Made by a program: the position numbers and the translations under genes
The notes under the pieces: generated by a model
The model's database searches: none
What the model was told of the DNA's origin: nothing
Seen by the model: the letters and a program-made list of their open reading frames with translations, nothing else
Assembly: GCA_917880885.1 (NCBI GenBank)
Contig: OU862927.1
Span: 23,467,450 to 23,531,449 of the forward strand
DNA from: Limnephilus marmoratus
Lineage: Eukaryota > Arthropoda > Insecta > Trichoptera > Limnephilidae
Length of the DNA stretch: 64,000 nt
Direction: 5' to 3'
In this document: positions 43,919-56,200 of the stretch, piece after piece
Numbering within the stretch: position 1 is the stretch's first letter
Layout of the letters: each line of letters begins with the position of its first letter

Positions 43919-44660
43919 CTAGCTGACCCGACAAACGTTGTTCTGCCATATAAATTATTTCTAGTGAATATTTTATTTTATATATTTGGTTGTTAAATAA
44001 AAAATAATGAATGTATTGTAAGTGTTTGGGGATGGGAACTATGACGGAAAGAGGAATGAAGCGCTGTAGGCGATGACCGCCGATAAAAGCAAAAAAACAC
44101 CAATTAAAGTTGGAAAATGAAATAAATAAAATCAATATGAACTTCGAAGAGCAATTGAGTGTACGATATTTTTGTCAGCCGTCTTTAGCCAACACAAATA
44201 AGCTCGATGGTTCGCCCAGGCGAGAATATGATGCCGAATGAAATATAAAAATGACGCGACACTTCTCGTGAATGTCTTGCGCATGTGTGGATGAAAGTCC
44301 AATGAGGCGGACGTAGTGCCATCTGTCATTCAACAACATAATTAATTTGGTTCTGTTTGAAATACGAAAGACGGTTAAATTTGTTCATATAAAAATACTA
44401 AAATCGCAAATAAAAAATGGGAGGGTGGGGGTAGGAAGGTTAAAATTTAGGGTTGTAGGTATTTTTTAATGTCAAATAAAAAAATTTGGTCAAAAAAATA
44501 ATTATATAGGGACAGCCTAATCACCTAGCGGTATGAAATATACTTTAAAACCTATTATCATACCTACCAAATATACATAAAAAATTTAATAAAAATCGAT
44601 CAAGCCGTTTCGGAAGAGTGCGACCACAAACACCGTGACACGAGACTTTTATACATAAGA
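43919..44660 (-). mobile_element. Helitron-like element, 742 bp
   Basis: On the minus strand it starts TCTTATGTATAAAAGTCTCG (preceded by A) and ends CGTTTGTCGGGTCAGCTAG (followed by T). These are the TC...CTAG ends and A|T site of Helitrons. No Rep/helicase frame is present. Confidence 0.7.
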
Positions 44661-44704
44661 TTAGTACTGAGAGAGGGAGAGAGAATGGTTGAGGGAGACC
44701 TTTT

Positions 44705-44935
44705 TACTTCTTCGCACATCGGAACATCGCCATGCACCACAGTGGGTGGGATGGATTCATTTGTCCGTCACTCCTGGACACACTGAGCCCCAGACTCCTA
44801 CTCACCCGTCATACCTTTTTACTTCCCAGAACTTCCTCTCCTAAAAAGATCCTCCACATAGTATCCCCAAAAATGACATATACCATGAGGGGAATTATTT
44901 TTATCAGGGCCTCCTGTGTGGAGCTGATGTAAAAC
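44705..44935 (+). mobile_element. A-tailed LINE 3' end, copy 3
   Basis: Matches 13100-13298, ending GGGCCTCCTGTGTGGAGC then TGATGTAAAA. Confidence 0.6.
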
Positions 44936-45604
44936 AAGAAGTGCTGATTGCAGAATTTTATAGCAAATGGAATGGTGTACATTTTTTATTGTCCAACATT
45001 AACACCCATTTTAGGGGCTTTTACATATGGATAGTAAAAATTATACAGTACATAATTCAGAAACAATATTTTGTTTTTGTTTAGAGAAAAATTGAAGATG
45101 TCCAATGACTTGGTATAATTATTTCCATCCATTGGTACTCTGGGCAAAGAGGAATGCATATACGGTAGTTAGTCCCAGAATTTCTGCGCTGAAATAAATC
45201 CCTACTTCTAGTATTACGTAGTGGAATCCGAAAGCTTATCAATGCAAGCAATTCTGGACTACCAACTATATCATATAATTTCCATATAGAAATACCGAGT
45301 CAGTGAAAATCCTTCAGTCTGATAATTTAAGCATATTCATATCATTTAAAAGAGTGTTATAGTTTATTATTATTATTGTAATGAATTTAATTCTATTAAT
45401 AAATACTCATAAATATCGAAGTATCGTGTAGCAATATCACCTTTAAGTTATTTGTTTCATTTGCACTCCGCTTTCAATCTTTATCACATATTATGGTCAA
45501 CAACTTCCTTCCCAAACGCCGTTAAAACGCTACAAGCCAAACCACAAGCTTATTAAACTCTTATTCATTATTTTGTCATCATGGAATTATAATAAATGGT
45601 TTTA
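44936..45604. other. Intergenic, nothing recognised
   Basis: AT-rich; no coding signal or element ends seen. Confidence 0.45.
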
Positions 45605-46200
45605 TATTGAACCTGATTTTTTGAAGTGAAAACTTCTTTAGCACCGTTGTGATTTGAAACCCAATGAAACGAAAAAGCGACACCAAAAAGATATAAATAC
45701 ATACATCTATCTGTAAGGGAGCGTTCAAGTATTATGTAACGCAATTTTTGAAGATTTTTGACCCCCCCTCCCCCCATATAACACGCCGTAAAGTTTTTCT
45801 GTACCCTCTCCCCCACCCCTAAACGCCCAAGTTACAATTTTTACCTGAAAGTCACAATTAAGTTACGCAAAGTACTGGAAAGTCGCTTAAATACATTTTT
45901 TCTTGTTTTAATCGCGTTTGCGGTAATAAATAAAACGAGAGATTTCGAGAACGAAAAGGATTGCCAACTTGGAGGATTTTAAATCCCTATTTTTTTTAAT
46001 TTAAATAAAGAAAAACATGTTACGTAACGCATTGTTCGAACCCCCCCTCAGTAACGATTCGCAAGACCCCCCCCCCACCCAAGTGCGTTACGTAATACTT
46101 GAACGGCCCCCAAGGTTTAGTCTGCAAGAAAATTAGATAGATTAATCTATCTCCCCTTTGTGCGGTGCTTCGTAGCTACCCCAGTCTTGTCTGATGAAAA
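45605..46200 (-). repeat. Family B copy split by a G-tract MITE
   Basis: Left part 45605-45714 (GAAGTGAAAACTTCTTTAGC ... ACATCTATCTGTA) and right part 46112-46200 (GGTTTAGTCTGCAAG ... AGTCTTGTCTGAT) join to match 24645-24835. Confidence 0.7.
45718..46111. mobile_element. G-tract MITE, 394 bp
   Basis: TIR GGAGCGTTCAAGTATTATGT and, inverted, GGGGGCCGTTCAAGTATTAC; target duplication AAG (45715-45717, 46112-46114). It shares internal sequence (GTACTGGAAAGTCGCTTAAA reversed) with 36492-37549. Confidence 0.8.
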
Positions 46201-47299
46201 TTATATTTCAAGCTTTAAATCGTTTATTTGATCTGGAAAAACAATACAGAAACAACTGTGTAAATTTCATGACGCCAGAGCTTTTCGTTAGAGGGGTTTT
46301 GTTCACAGAAAGGAACAGATTTTCTGATTTTTAGTTAAATTACTTGAACGGTTACATCAGCAATCCAGTATTTTAGAAAAAAAAATTACAAGAGTGCGCA
46401 TGCACAAATCATTCCTTGTTCCAAGATGCAGAACTAATCTACCAATAGTAATGCCCCTCAGAAAAATGATTGTGCTCTTAAAATAACCTAACGCCTGATA
46501 TCGATGATCTCCAAGTAAATATTGTTCAATTCAAAATGCTAATAATGAAGGAACCAGTATCGACTAATAATATAAAGTATATTTTTAATTCTATAAGTGT
46601 GTATCTTCATGTAAGATAAAATAAATTAATTCAAAATGTAATTTCATCAACCGATTCGCATAAAAGAAAAAAAAAAAGCTTTAGCATAGCTCCTAATTTT
46701 GTTTAAGTCAGCAGTTTCTTTCTAATTCCAATTTCTATAGCATTTTTAATATTTACATAAGTCATAGAACTACAAATGAGTGGATTAGGAGCAATTCTAC
46801 ATTATGGACATTACCGTCACAAACTTCACACATATTCAATTCCATTAGATAGCGTCCTTGGTTGAGGAAAATAAACATACATATTCTATAGATGAGACGA
46901 ACTAACGACCACCGCAATACAAACCTTTAAAAGGCTGATCTTTTCAATGCAATTTATGTAGATGATTAAACCGGTGCAAACCGACACAATGCTCTAGCTC
47001 TTGAAAATTAAAGATCAGAATAGATTGTCTAAAAACTTTAAAACTTACATTAAACTGAGAATTCAAGTCATACAAATAGATTAAGGTATCAGATTCATAA
47101 CCACAACAGAGCAATAACACCGCAATCACCCTGTGGCCAATAAAAACACTGTGGTTTTGCACCCAACTCTTCCCAGGAAATGTTTGTTTGTTCATTGAAT
47201 TAACTTTTAATATTTTATATTTAAGTCATTGGCAACTTTGTCATTCTGTCAATTGGTGCGTGGCTTTCACTAACTGGACGAGGAAGAATATTTTTTACC
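46201..47299. other. Upstream region of prophenoloxidase
   Basis: No gene or clear element. The prophenoloxidase promoter and 5' UTR are expected in the last few hundred bases; I see no convincing TATA box. Confidence 0.4.
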
Positions 47300-50200
47300 A
47301 TGAGTACTAAGAGAAATCTTCAATTGCTGTTTGATAGGCCTTCCGAGCCTATTTTCACAGTTAAGGGAGAGCAAAATGTGACCTTTGATGTCCCACAGAG
47401 CTATTTGGTGAGTAGACAATCTTCATCATTTAAATCCATTCATGATTAGGCACATTTATTTATTTATTCTATTTATTTATTTCACAACATTAATAATTTT
47501 ATAAATTCCTACCTAATTATTAATTAACAAACTATTTTTCTTCATTATTATGCGACTTAAAACCAAATAGTTACTTTTTTTTTTTACATTAGCTCCGCTC
47601 CACACAGGAGGCCCTGAGGAAAATAATTTCCCTCAGAGCCTATGTCATCTTTGAGGATGCTGTGTGGAGGGTTTTTTTTAAGGAAAGGTTTAAGGGGTGG
47701 GTAGGATGGGGGTTCAGTGTGTCCTGGTCATCCGCCTCCAAGACCTAGACAAACTTGACGACCTCCGTAGTCCAGTGGCTAAGACTCTTGACTCACATTC
47801 CGGAGGTCGCGGGTTCGAATCCGGCATGCGCAAATAAATTTTATTTGATTAATTTGTGTTATTTCACAATTAATTCATTTAAAATAATATATAGTATATT
47901 TGCGGCATGTTCCAGAGTGGAAGATACTATTAGTATCGCCCTGGTGTAAGACCACCATTCAGAATTGAAACGTTGCTTGAAAATGGCTTTAGCCGTGTTT
48001 AGTGACCAGATCTGAATAGCCAGGTACTTCCCAACCTTCCTCTTCCCACCTCCTTCCCCTCCCCACTACCTTCAGCCTCACAACCATACCCCAATTGGGG
48101 ATGCCATAGTCTCACTGGCTCCAGACGGGAGCAGTTGAGATTCTTGTGCGGTATTCACTGTAAAAAAAAAAAAAAAAAAAAAAAAACCTCACCCCATGAA
48201 CCCGGGCACCCCTGCTAAATCACCAAACGTAGCGAACCACTTGGGGTGACCTATGGCAGAGGTGTTGGTTATCCAATAAAGGTTCCCGGGGCGGCGGTAC
48301 CCATTCCCGCCTCCCAAATACTTACCTTGAGTGAAACATTTTGAATGTCGATTCAACGAACAGTCAGTGGCTGAGTTGGCATCGCGTTTGGGTCCCGCCC
48401 AGGCGTCGCATGTTTGATTCCTCGGTTGGAAAGATTTTCAAATATTGTCAGTTTATTTGTAATTCCGGAATGTAATTTTTTTTTCATAACTTATTATGCA
48501 CTGTAATTATATTTTAATATAATTTGGACAGTTTCTATAGTTTGAGTGTATTGTTTAGTTTGTACAAAAATATTCATAAAGCCGAAAAATAAAAATAAAT
48601 TATAATGTGGATTTTTCTGTTAGTAAAAAATAATACAGGCGTTGGGAGTTTGAGTTAAATAACATCTTGTTAAATTAATTAATAAAGTCACGTCGCCTCC
48701 GTATATTGCAATGGATTTTGATGCAACTGTTGCCTGCAACTAAAGTTGCTCATGTGTGCCTCGTCTTATACTCTGAAGTTGCTTTAAATCCTATAACAAC
48801 CTTATTCATTATTTTGACGACCTCCGTAGTCCAGTGGGTAAGACTCTTGACTCACAATCCGGAGGACGCGGGTTCGAGCCCGGCATGCGCAAATAAATTT
48901 TATTTGATTAATTTGTGTTATTTCACAATTAATTCATTTAAAATAATATATAGTATATTTGTGGAAGATACTATCAGTATCGCCCTGGTGTAAGACCACC
49001 ATTCAGAATTGAAATGTTGCTTGAAAATGGCTTTAGCCGTGTTTGGTGACCAGATTTGAATAGCCAGGTACTTCCCAACCTTCCTCTTCCCCACCTCCTT
49101 CCCCTCCCCACAACCTTCAGCCTCACAACATACCCCAATTGGGGATGCCATAGTCTCACTGGCTCCAGACGGGAGCAGTTGAGATTCTTGTGCGGTATTC
49201 ACTGTAAAAAAAAAAAAAAATCAATAGTCAACCTGTTGTTGAAGTGATTATATCACAAAACGACGCTATAAAAAGTTGACTAAAAAATGATTAATAAATT
49301 AAATAGCTGAAAAACTGGTGACCGGACAACTCGGATTGAAACCAACTCAGTGGTACCTCATAAAGGTCATTAAGAGTGATGATAAAAAATATTAAAAAAT
49401 TGGTTAAATAGGTTAAGTTAGATTAGGGTTACCGGCTATTTTAAAATTATTTTTTCATAGCTTTTAATAACCTTTCTGAGGTGTTTCTGAGTTTGTTTCA
49501 TTCTAAGTTAGCATGGAACCGAAAAACTATGGTATAAAGAACACGAAATTAAATGTATATATACCACCTGACAAAATGATTGAGCTTGTGTGTGCACTTA
49601 TATTCAAGCATTGACAGAAGAATTAGCAAAATTTATTGATTATGCGTGGACTGTCAAGTTTATTAACTTCAAGAATTATTGTAATGTTAAAATTGTAATA
49701 TTATGTTGTTTAAATGCTAAATAGCCCATAGCACACCTCTATAAATTATTACTTCAAAAATACAACAAATGGAGATCCATGATGTAGCCCATGACAGGGA
49801 CGCCTGGGGGCGCCTTGTCAAAGCGATGGTTCACGACATAAATATTTCAAATGGAAGAAGATAAAATGTCTTCTTCCCCTTGTCTTATTCAGGTCAGGGA
49901 CCATTGCATCGTCAAGGCGCCTCCAGACATCCCTGTCCACCATTACTTCAGCAACTTCCATCTGTAGAAAGCCCAGCCTTTGGAGTTGTTTCTCCCAACT
50001 GTGTCTGGGGCGGCCCACTAAACGTCTCGATAAATGCTAAAATGTATTTATTTCTTTCCAGTCCGAGCGCTTCCAATCCATCGGGCCAGGGCTGTCCAAT
50101 CGCTTCGGTGAGGATGCCTCGGAACATGTGCCCGTACAGGATGTTGGGCAGGTCGATCTGAGCGTGATCACGCAGGTCAGGCGTGATGAGAAATTCTCCG

Positions 50201-53200
50201 TGTTCAACCCTCGTCACGGCAGAGTCGCCAATGAGATGATCAACATCTTGATGGGTGAGTAAAAAAGATATGTTAAAGTTTTTTTTGTCTGGTTTTCAAT
50301 ACTAGAGTTATTTTCGCAAGGTTCGTTCAATATCCTTTTACAACCGGCTCCATAGGTTAGTTTGCGTTTGAAAAGTTCCTGACAGAAAATAAATCTGGTT
50401 GAATATAAATAAATCAATGTAGATTGAATACGCGGGAACTGCTCATGAAGGATACCTTTATGCTAATTTCTACTAGTAAGTCGACCGTCACGATTCGGAA
50501 TTTTTTGTCCAAATATTCAAAATCTTTCTAAATCCAAATTATTTTAAAACATTTTCATCAAACAAGGCATTAATAAAATAGCAAACCTCTGCCTTATCTT
50601 TTAGCTTTGGTTCATTTGAAGTAGGTACCTACTTGACTCAATCACACTTTACCGCAAACCTTTATTAAAAACATAATATATTTATCAGGTATTCAATCGT
50701 TTCAATCAACGGCAGGTACCAGTGTTTGCGTTGTATAAATATATTTTAATAATCTTGACCTAGGTATGTTTTTTGTTTGTTCAAATTCACAATCACTGTT
50801 GTGGTCATATCACAAAGGAAGTAGTTAAGGACCACAAGAAATATCCTAAACCACATTGTGGTCAACCAATAGCTTTAATAAAACTGGTTTTATGGATATT
50901 AAAGGGATTTCTAATGAATTAACGTTAATTTTTACAGCTTCTTCCGATCCTGAAAATCTCTTCTCAACTGCTCTGTTCTGCAAGGATCATGTAAATGCTG
51001 CTTTATTCAACTACTGCTTGTCCGTCGCATTATTGCACAGGTAAAAATACTTAGTCATTATCATTGGCGACCTCCTTGGTAGAGCAGTTAATATCATGGA
51101 TTTTGAATCCAAAAGTTGCGGGTTCGAATCCCGGCGTGTGCAAATAAATATTATTTTATCTAAAAGTGTTATACTTATCACAAATAATGAACATAAAATA
51201 ATATGTTTATAGTACATTTCGGCATGTTCAAGAGTAGTAGATACTCTCAACATCGCCGTGGTGAAAGACCACCATTCAGAAAAGAAATTTTGCTTGAAAT
51301 GGCTTTAGCCATGTTTGGTGACCAGATCTGAATATTTAGTTATTTTTCAACCCTTCTCTTCCCTGTCTTTTTCCCTTTCCCGTTCTCTTCGGTTTCATAA
51401 CTTACCTCAATTGGGGATGCCATAGTCCCACCGGCTGTAGACAGTAGGGAGCAGTTGGGACTCTTCAGATTTAATGTGCTATAAGCTGAAAATTGGATAT
51501 TCTGCAGCTACCTTGAAGAAATAATGGCTCGCTCGAAAAAAGGGTGAAAAGAAAAAATATGATTGACGTATTGAAAATCTTTATTTAATTACAGTTTAAT
51601 CTCCTTTATATCCGGTTTATATCCTTTTATTTATAGTTTATCTACACTTTTTAATATGAAGATATATATTATTTTATACACAGTCACAGTCATAGGAAGT
51701 CAAACCAAGTCAAAAATGTTTATCAAGCTAACATTGGTTAAATACAGGTGCTTTATTTCAGAAGAGGGCTCTTCGGAAAGCAACTGCCGTTTGGTTATAA
51801 ATAAAAAATACGCATAGATATAAATATTTTATAATGTATCTTTTAAATTTACAGCTTTCCACTATTTTTCAACAGTTATCATTAAATTCAAGCCTTGTCA
51901 TAGCGTTTCGTAATAAAGTTGGTGTTATATATTGTGTATCTGATTGGTAATGAATATTTCAGACAAGACACCAGGGGAGTATCTGTCCCGACTCTAGTGC
52001 AGTCCTTCCCGGATCGCTTCATCGACTCGGCTGTGTTTCAGCAGGCGAGAGAAGAGGCCGACACGCTTCCTGTTGCGCTCAGGGTAAGTACTAATAAAAA
52101 AAACACCTTTAGCCAATCGAGTGATAGAGATTTACCGGTGTTCGGTTTTCGATTCAACCGAGCCGATTTCAAAATCATACCTCCAAATATTAATACGGAA
52201 TCATATATGGACTGATTGCGATTTAAAGCCAATGATCCACCTATATTTCACCATTTGCTTCAATAATTCGCTCTACATGTCTAAACCATCTAAGGGTCCC
52301 TTTCTTAATCTTACTTAGTACGCTTGTATCAGCCTTGCATTATTTTCATATTTTTTTCACACTATCATACATGGCTTTCTATAGAATTTAGTCCTTCCTC
52401 TGCCAGTTTCATGGTTCACTGCCATACATCAGGGTTGCTACCCCGGTGCGTAGTCGGGAAACACATTTCCTCGGGGCCTATGTCATCTGGGATGCTGTGT
52501 GGAGAGTCTTTTTGAGGAGAGGAAGGAATGAACATTGGTCTTGAAGAGACCCATGTTGTAGGAAGGGGGAAACACAGAGGCCGGCAAATCATTCCACAGC
52601 CGAGCTGTTGAACACAAGAACGAGTCGAAGAAACAACCCGTTCTCATGTGACAAATGTCAACCGTGTACAAATGTTGGGCACGCGTTTGACGTGTTTCCC
52701 GACTATGCACCGGTGCCGAAGGGATCAATGACGCTAGTTCCTCGGAGCATTTGCCATTGTAATACCGGTAGAACAAGGATAACATTCCCACCCGACGCCT
52801 GTGTTCTAAAGATTGCAATCCGTCTGTTAAAATCTATCAAACGGACCGCCCGTTTCTGCGCAGAGTCGAGGGTATTTTTTAGGTATTTTGGAGCTCTAGA
52901 CCAGAAGTGGCTGCCAAAATCATATAGTCGGTTTCCTCTTTGTGCGGTTCGTCGTATTCTCCCCGTTGTCTACTTTTTAGTTTTCTTATATCTTTAGTGC
53001 CCCCCCTTGAGTTTTTTCTGTATCCGCCACTGCCTCCTCTTTTAGCCAACGTTTCGGACAGCCTTACAGTATCAGTACAGTTGTTGGACACTGTAACGCT
53101 GTCCGAAACGTTGGCTAAAGGAGAAGGTAGCGCAACACGACATAACACCCCAAAAACAAATAACAAAAATACATAAGCAGGTTTTATTCAAGCAATAAGA

Positions 53201-56200
53201 AAGCTTGCTGTATATACTCTATTTCATTGATAATAATAATAATTGGATGATTTCTAGAGGGCTGTTTTTGTGAAAAATCACCTAACCTTTATGTTAAATA
53301 TGTCAGTATCCAAAGTGATTCTATTAAACAACAAGATAACTCTCCCCATCAGTGTTTTGATTCTATTAAACTACAAGATAACTCTCCCCATCAGTGTTTT
53401 GATTCTATTAAACTACAAGATAACTCTCCCCATCAGTGTTTTGATTCTATTAAACAACAAGATAACTCTCCCCATTATCATTTATTGGCAAGGAAGATTA
53501 AAACACACTTATTATTATTATTAATGGTCCGTAGCCCACCTACTTATTTGTATTAACTGGGGATTACTATAAATTAATTGAAATGTTTATTTTGTGTTAT
53601 AGAGGCCTATAGTCATCCCGCTGGAGTTTACAGCCTCCGACTTAGACGAGGAGCACCGCTGTGCCTACTGGCGCGAGGACATTGGCCTCAATCTGCACCA
53701 TTGGCATTGGCATCTGGTGTACCCCTTCGTGTCCACCAATCCCGCTGTGGTCAACAAGGACAGGCGCGGGGAACTGTTCTACTACATGCATCAGCAGATC
53801 CAAGCTAGGTTGGTGTGGTGTTATGTCTTCAACAGTCTAGTTCTGGCATGTCCAACTTGCGTCCCAATTGAAGATTTTTTTACATCCTAAAAGCTTTCTG
53901 TGGATTTTGGTATTATGTAAATTTATTACATTGAAATCATAGTTTGTGAAATTAGAACTTTCTTGTTATTAGACCTAGGACCATTGACGGAAATTTGATT
54001 TATTGCTTGAAAAGTGACAATCGCGATGCCGCACTGGGAATTTATTTTCGCAATCGATTCCAACCAGTACATTTTCCGCACATTTCTCGGAAGATCGAAT
54101 GCAATTGACCTGATTTCAATAAGTGGAGGGTGAAGGCAAATGACACATATAGACGCATATTTAATCAGTTTATACTTTCTAGTAATGATGGTCGTAGTTT
54201 CACAGTAATAGCATATTTGGACACCGAATTACCGGTAATATCTGTCATTATTTTTTTTTTGACCAACCAAACGAACTGGGTTGGGTACCCCCACAGATAA
54301 TAAAATTCTCTTATCTAAGGGTTCCCCTGATATTAGAGATAATCTATTGAACTAACGGGTTTTTCTTCGGAGGCTTTCCAGAGTCCTCGCCGATCCCGGA
54401 ACCTCACAAAAGCCTCCGAGATCCTTCCGGCTATGTTTTTTCCCACCATAAATACAGATGAAAAATACTCTCAGTATCGCTCCGGTGAAAGACCACCATT
54501 CAGAATCGAAATGGTATCAGCCATGTTTGGTAACTAAATCTGACTAGACCAGCCTTCCTCTTCCCCATGTCTTTCCTCCCCCACTCCATTCAGTCTCACA
54601 ACATATCCCAATTGAGAATGCCGTAGCCCTGCTGTAACCAATCAATAATAACAATAATCAATCTTCTGTACGGTTTTCAAATAAAATAAAAAGACACCCT
54701 TCCAAAGTTCTACATAATTACATTGTCACCGTTACAGAGATACGAAATGCTATAAGGTAATAATAACACTTGGCGATAGTGATTGGATTTATTTGTAACT
54801 TTTTACATATAGGTACAGGTTAAATTATCAACCGCGACAATAATTCAGAAGGATTTAGATTGACAAAATACATGTGCTATCAACTCCAAGACAGAAACCG
54901 CAATGGCGTGGTTGTAAGATTCTCTGAGCTTCTAGAACTTCTGGTGTGGCCAGTGTGTGGAGAAATAATGATACCACTGTGAAAATAGTCAGTGCGCCAC
55001 ATATTGAGTCGCTACCCCGTCAAAGACAGAACAAGATCAGATAAATACTTTTGTTTATATAGCGATTATAAAGCAAGTATTAATTGGTGTATGCTTTTTC
55101 CAGGTACAATTTCGAGAGACTGGGAAATTCCCTACAGCGTGTGAAGCCATTGAACTTCAGAGACCCAATCAAGGAAGGATACTACCCAAAACTGGATACC
55201 CTCATCGCTTCAAGGTCCGCGCTTTATTAATTAACATTTTTTATCAATTAGCATTACAATATCTTAACAATAAATGCTCATTATGTTATAAACACAAAGA
55301 GTTAATGTCGTTAATGAGGATATTTATATTCCAGAGGCTGGGCACCCCGCCAGGAAAATATGGTCCTGCAGGACCTAAGGAGAGAAGTGGATGAGTTGTC
55401 GGTGACCCTGGATGAGTTTGAGCTCTACATCAAGAGGCTGTATGATGCCATCCATTCTGGCACCATGATTACTGTGAGTACAAACTTGTCAATAAATAAA
55501 AAATATATCTGGAATCCAGGAGGAAGTGTAGTAATTTTCGGAGTTAATTCCACGGTAAAAAGATTAATGAGTTTTTTCGAAATTCCTTTGGTATTTTTTA
55601 CGCAAAAGGTCATACCTACTAGAAATCTGAGGTGTAAGGTTGAACTTACCAGATACGCAGTGAGTGAAGGATGGTAATATCACATATATATATGTACTTA
55701 TTTACTAAAGCATCAATGATACAGAGCGAGTTTACAAGCTACCATCTGGGAAATTCACTATCATTAGTGAACTCGCTCAATGTCATCATGCTACTTGCTA
55801 ACTAGCAGATTATTGACAATCTACGAAAAAAGTTGAAAGGTCGTCAACTTTACTCGCTACACGCTTGCTCGTGATTGGTTTATTTATGTTTTTCAAGATG
55901 GCTGCCAATAAACAGCTGATTTTGACTGTCAAACATCACAGAATTAGTTCACGCAGGCGTTGTTATTCTTATTACTGGTGCTAGCAGCGACCTCAGTTTC
56001 CTACGCTACTGAGCGAGTGGACAGTTTTGTGTGTCATCATGACAATCTCACTCGCCGATTTATCCGGTTTAAAAGTTAGTAGATAGTAGCTTGTAAACTC
56101 GCTCTGTGTCATCGAGCCTTTAGGTTCTTCGGAGTTAATAAATTCTGCTATGCATGGTATAAATAGTTTTAAGTTGTGCTATTAAATAACCATATATTTA

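Noticed and set aside
48375..48440. Another tRNA-like stretch (GGCTGAGTTGGCATCGCG ... TTTGATTCCTCGG)
   Set aside because: The box matches are loose, there is no second copy in the window and no clear cloverleaf; not supported as a gene or SINE.
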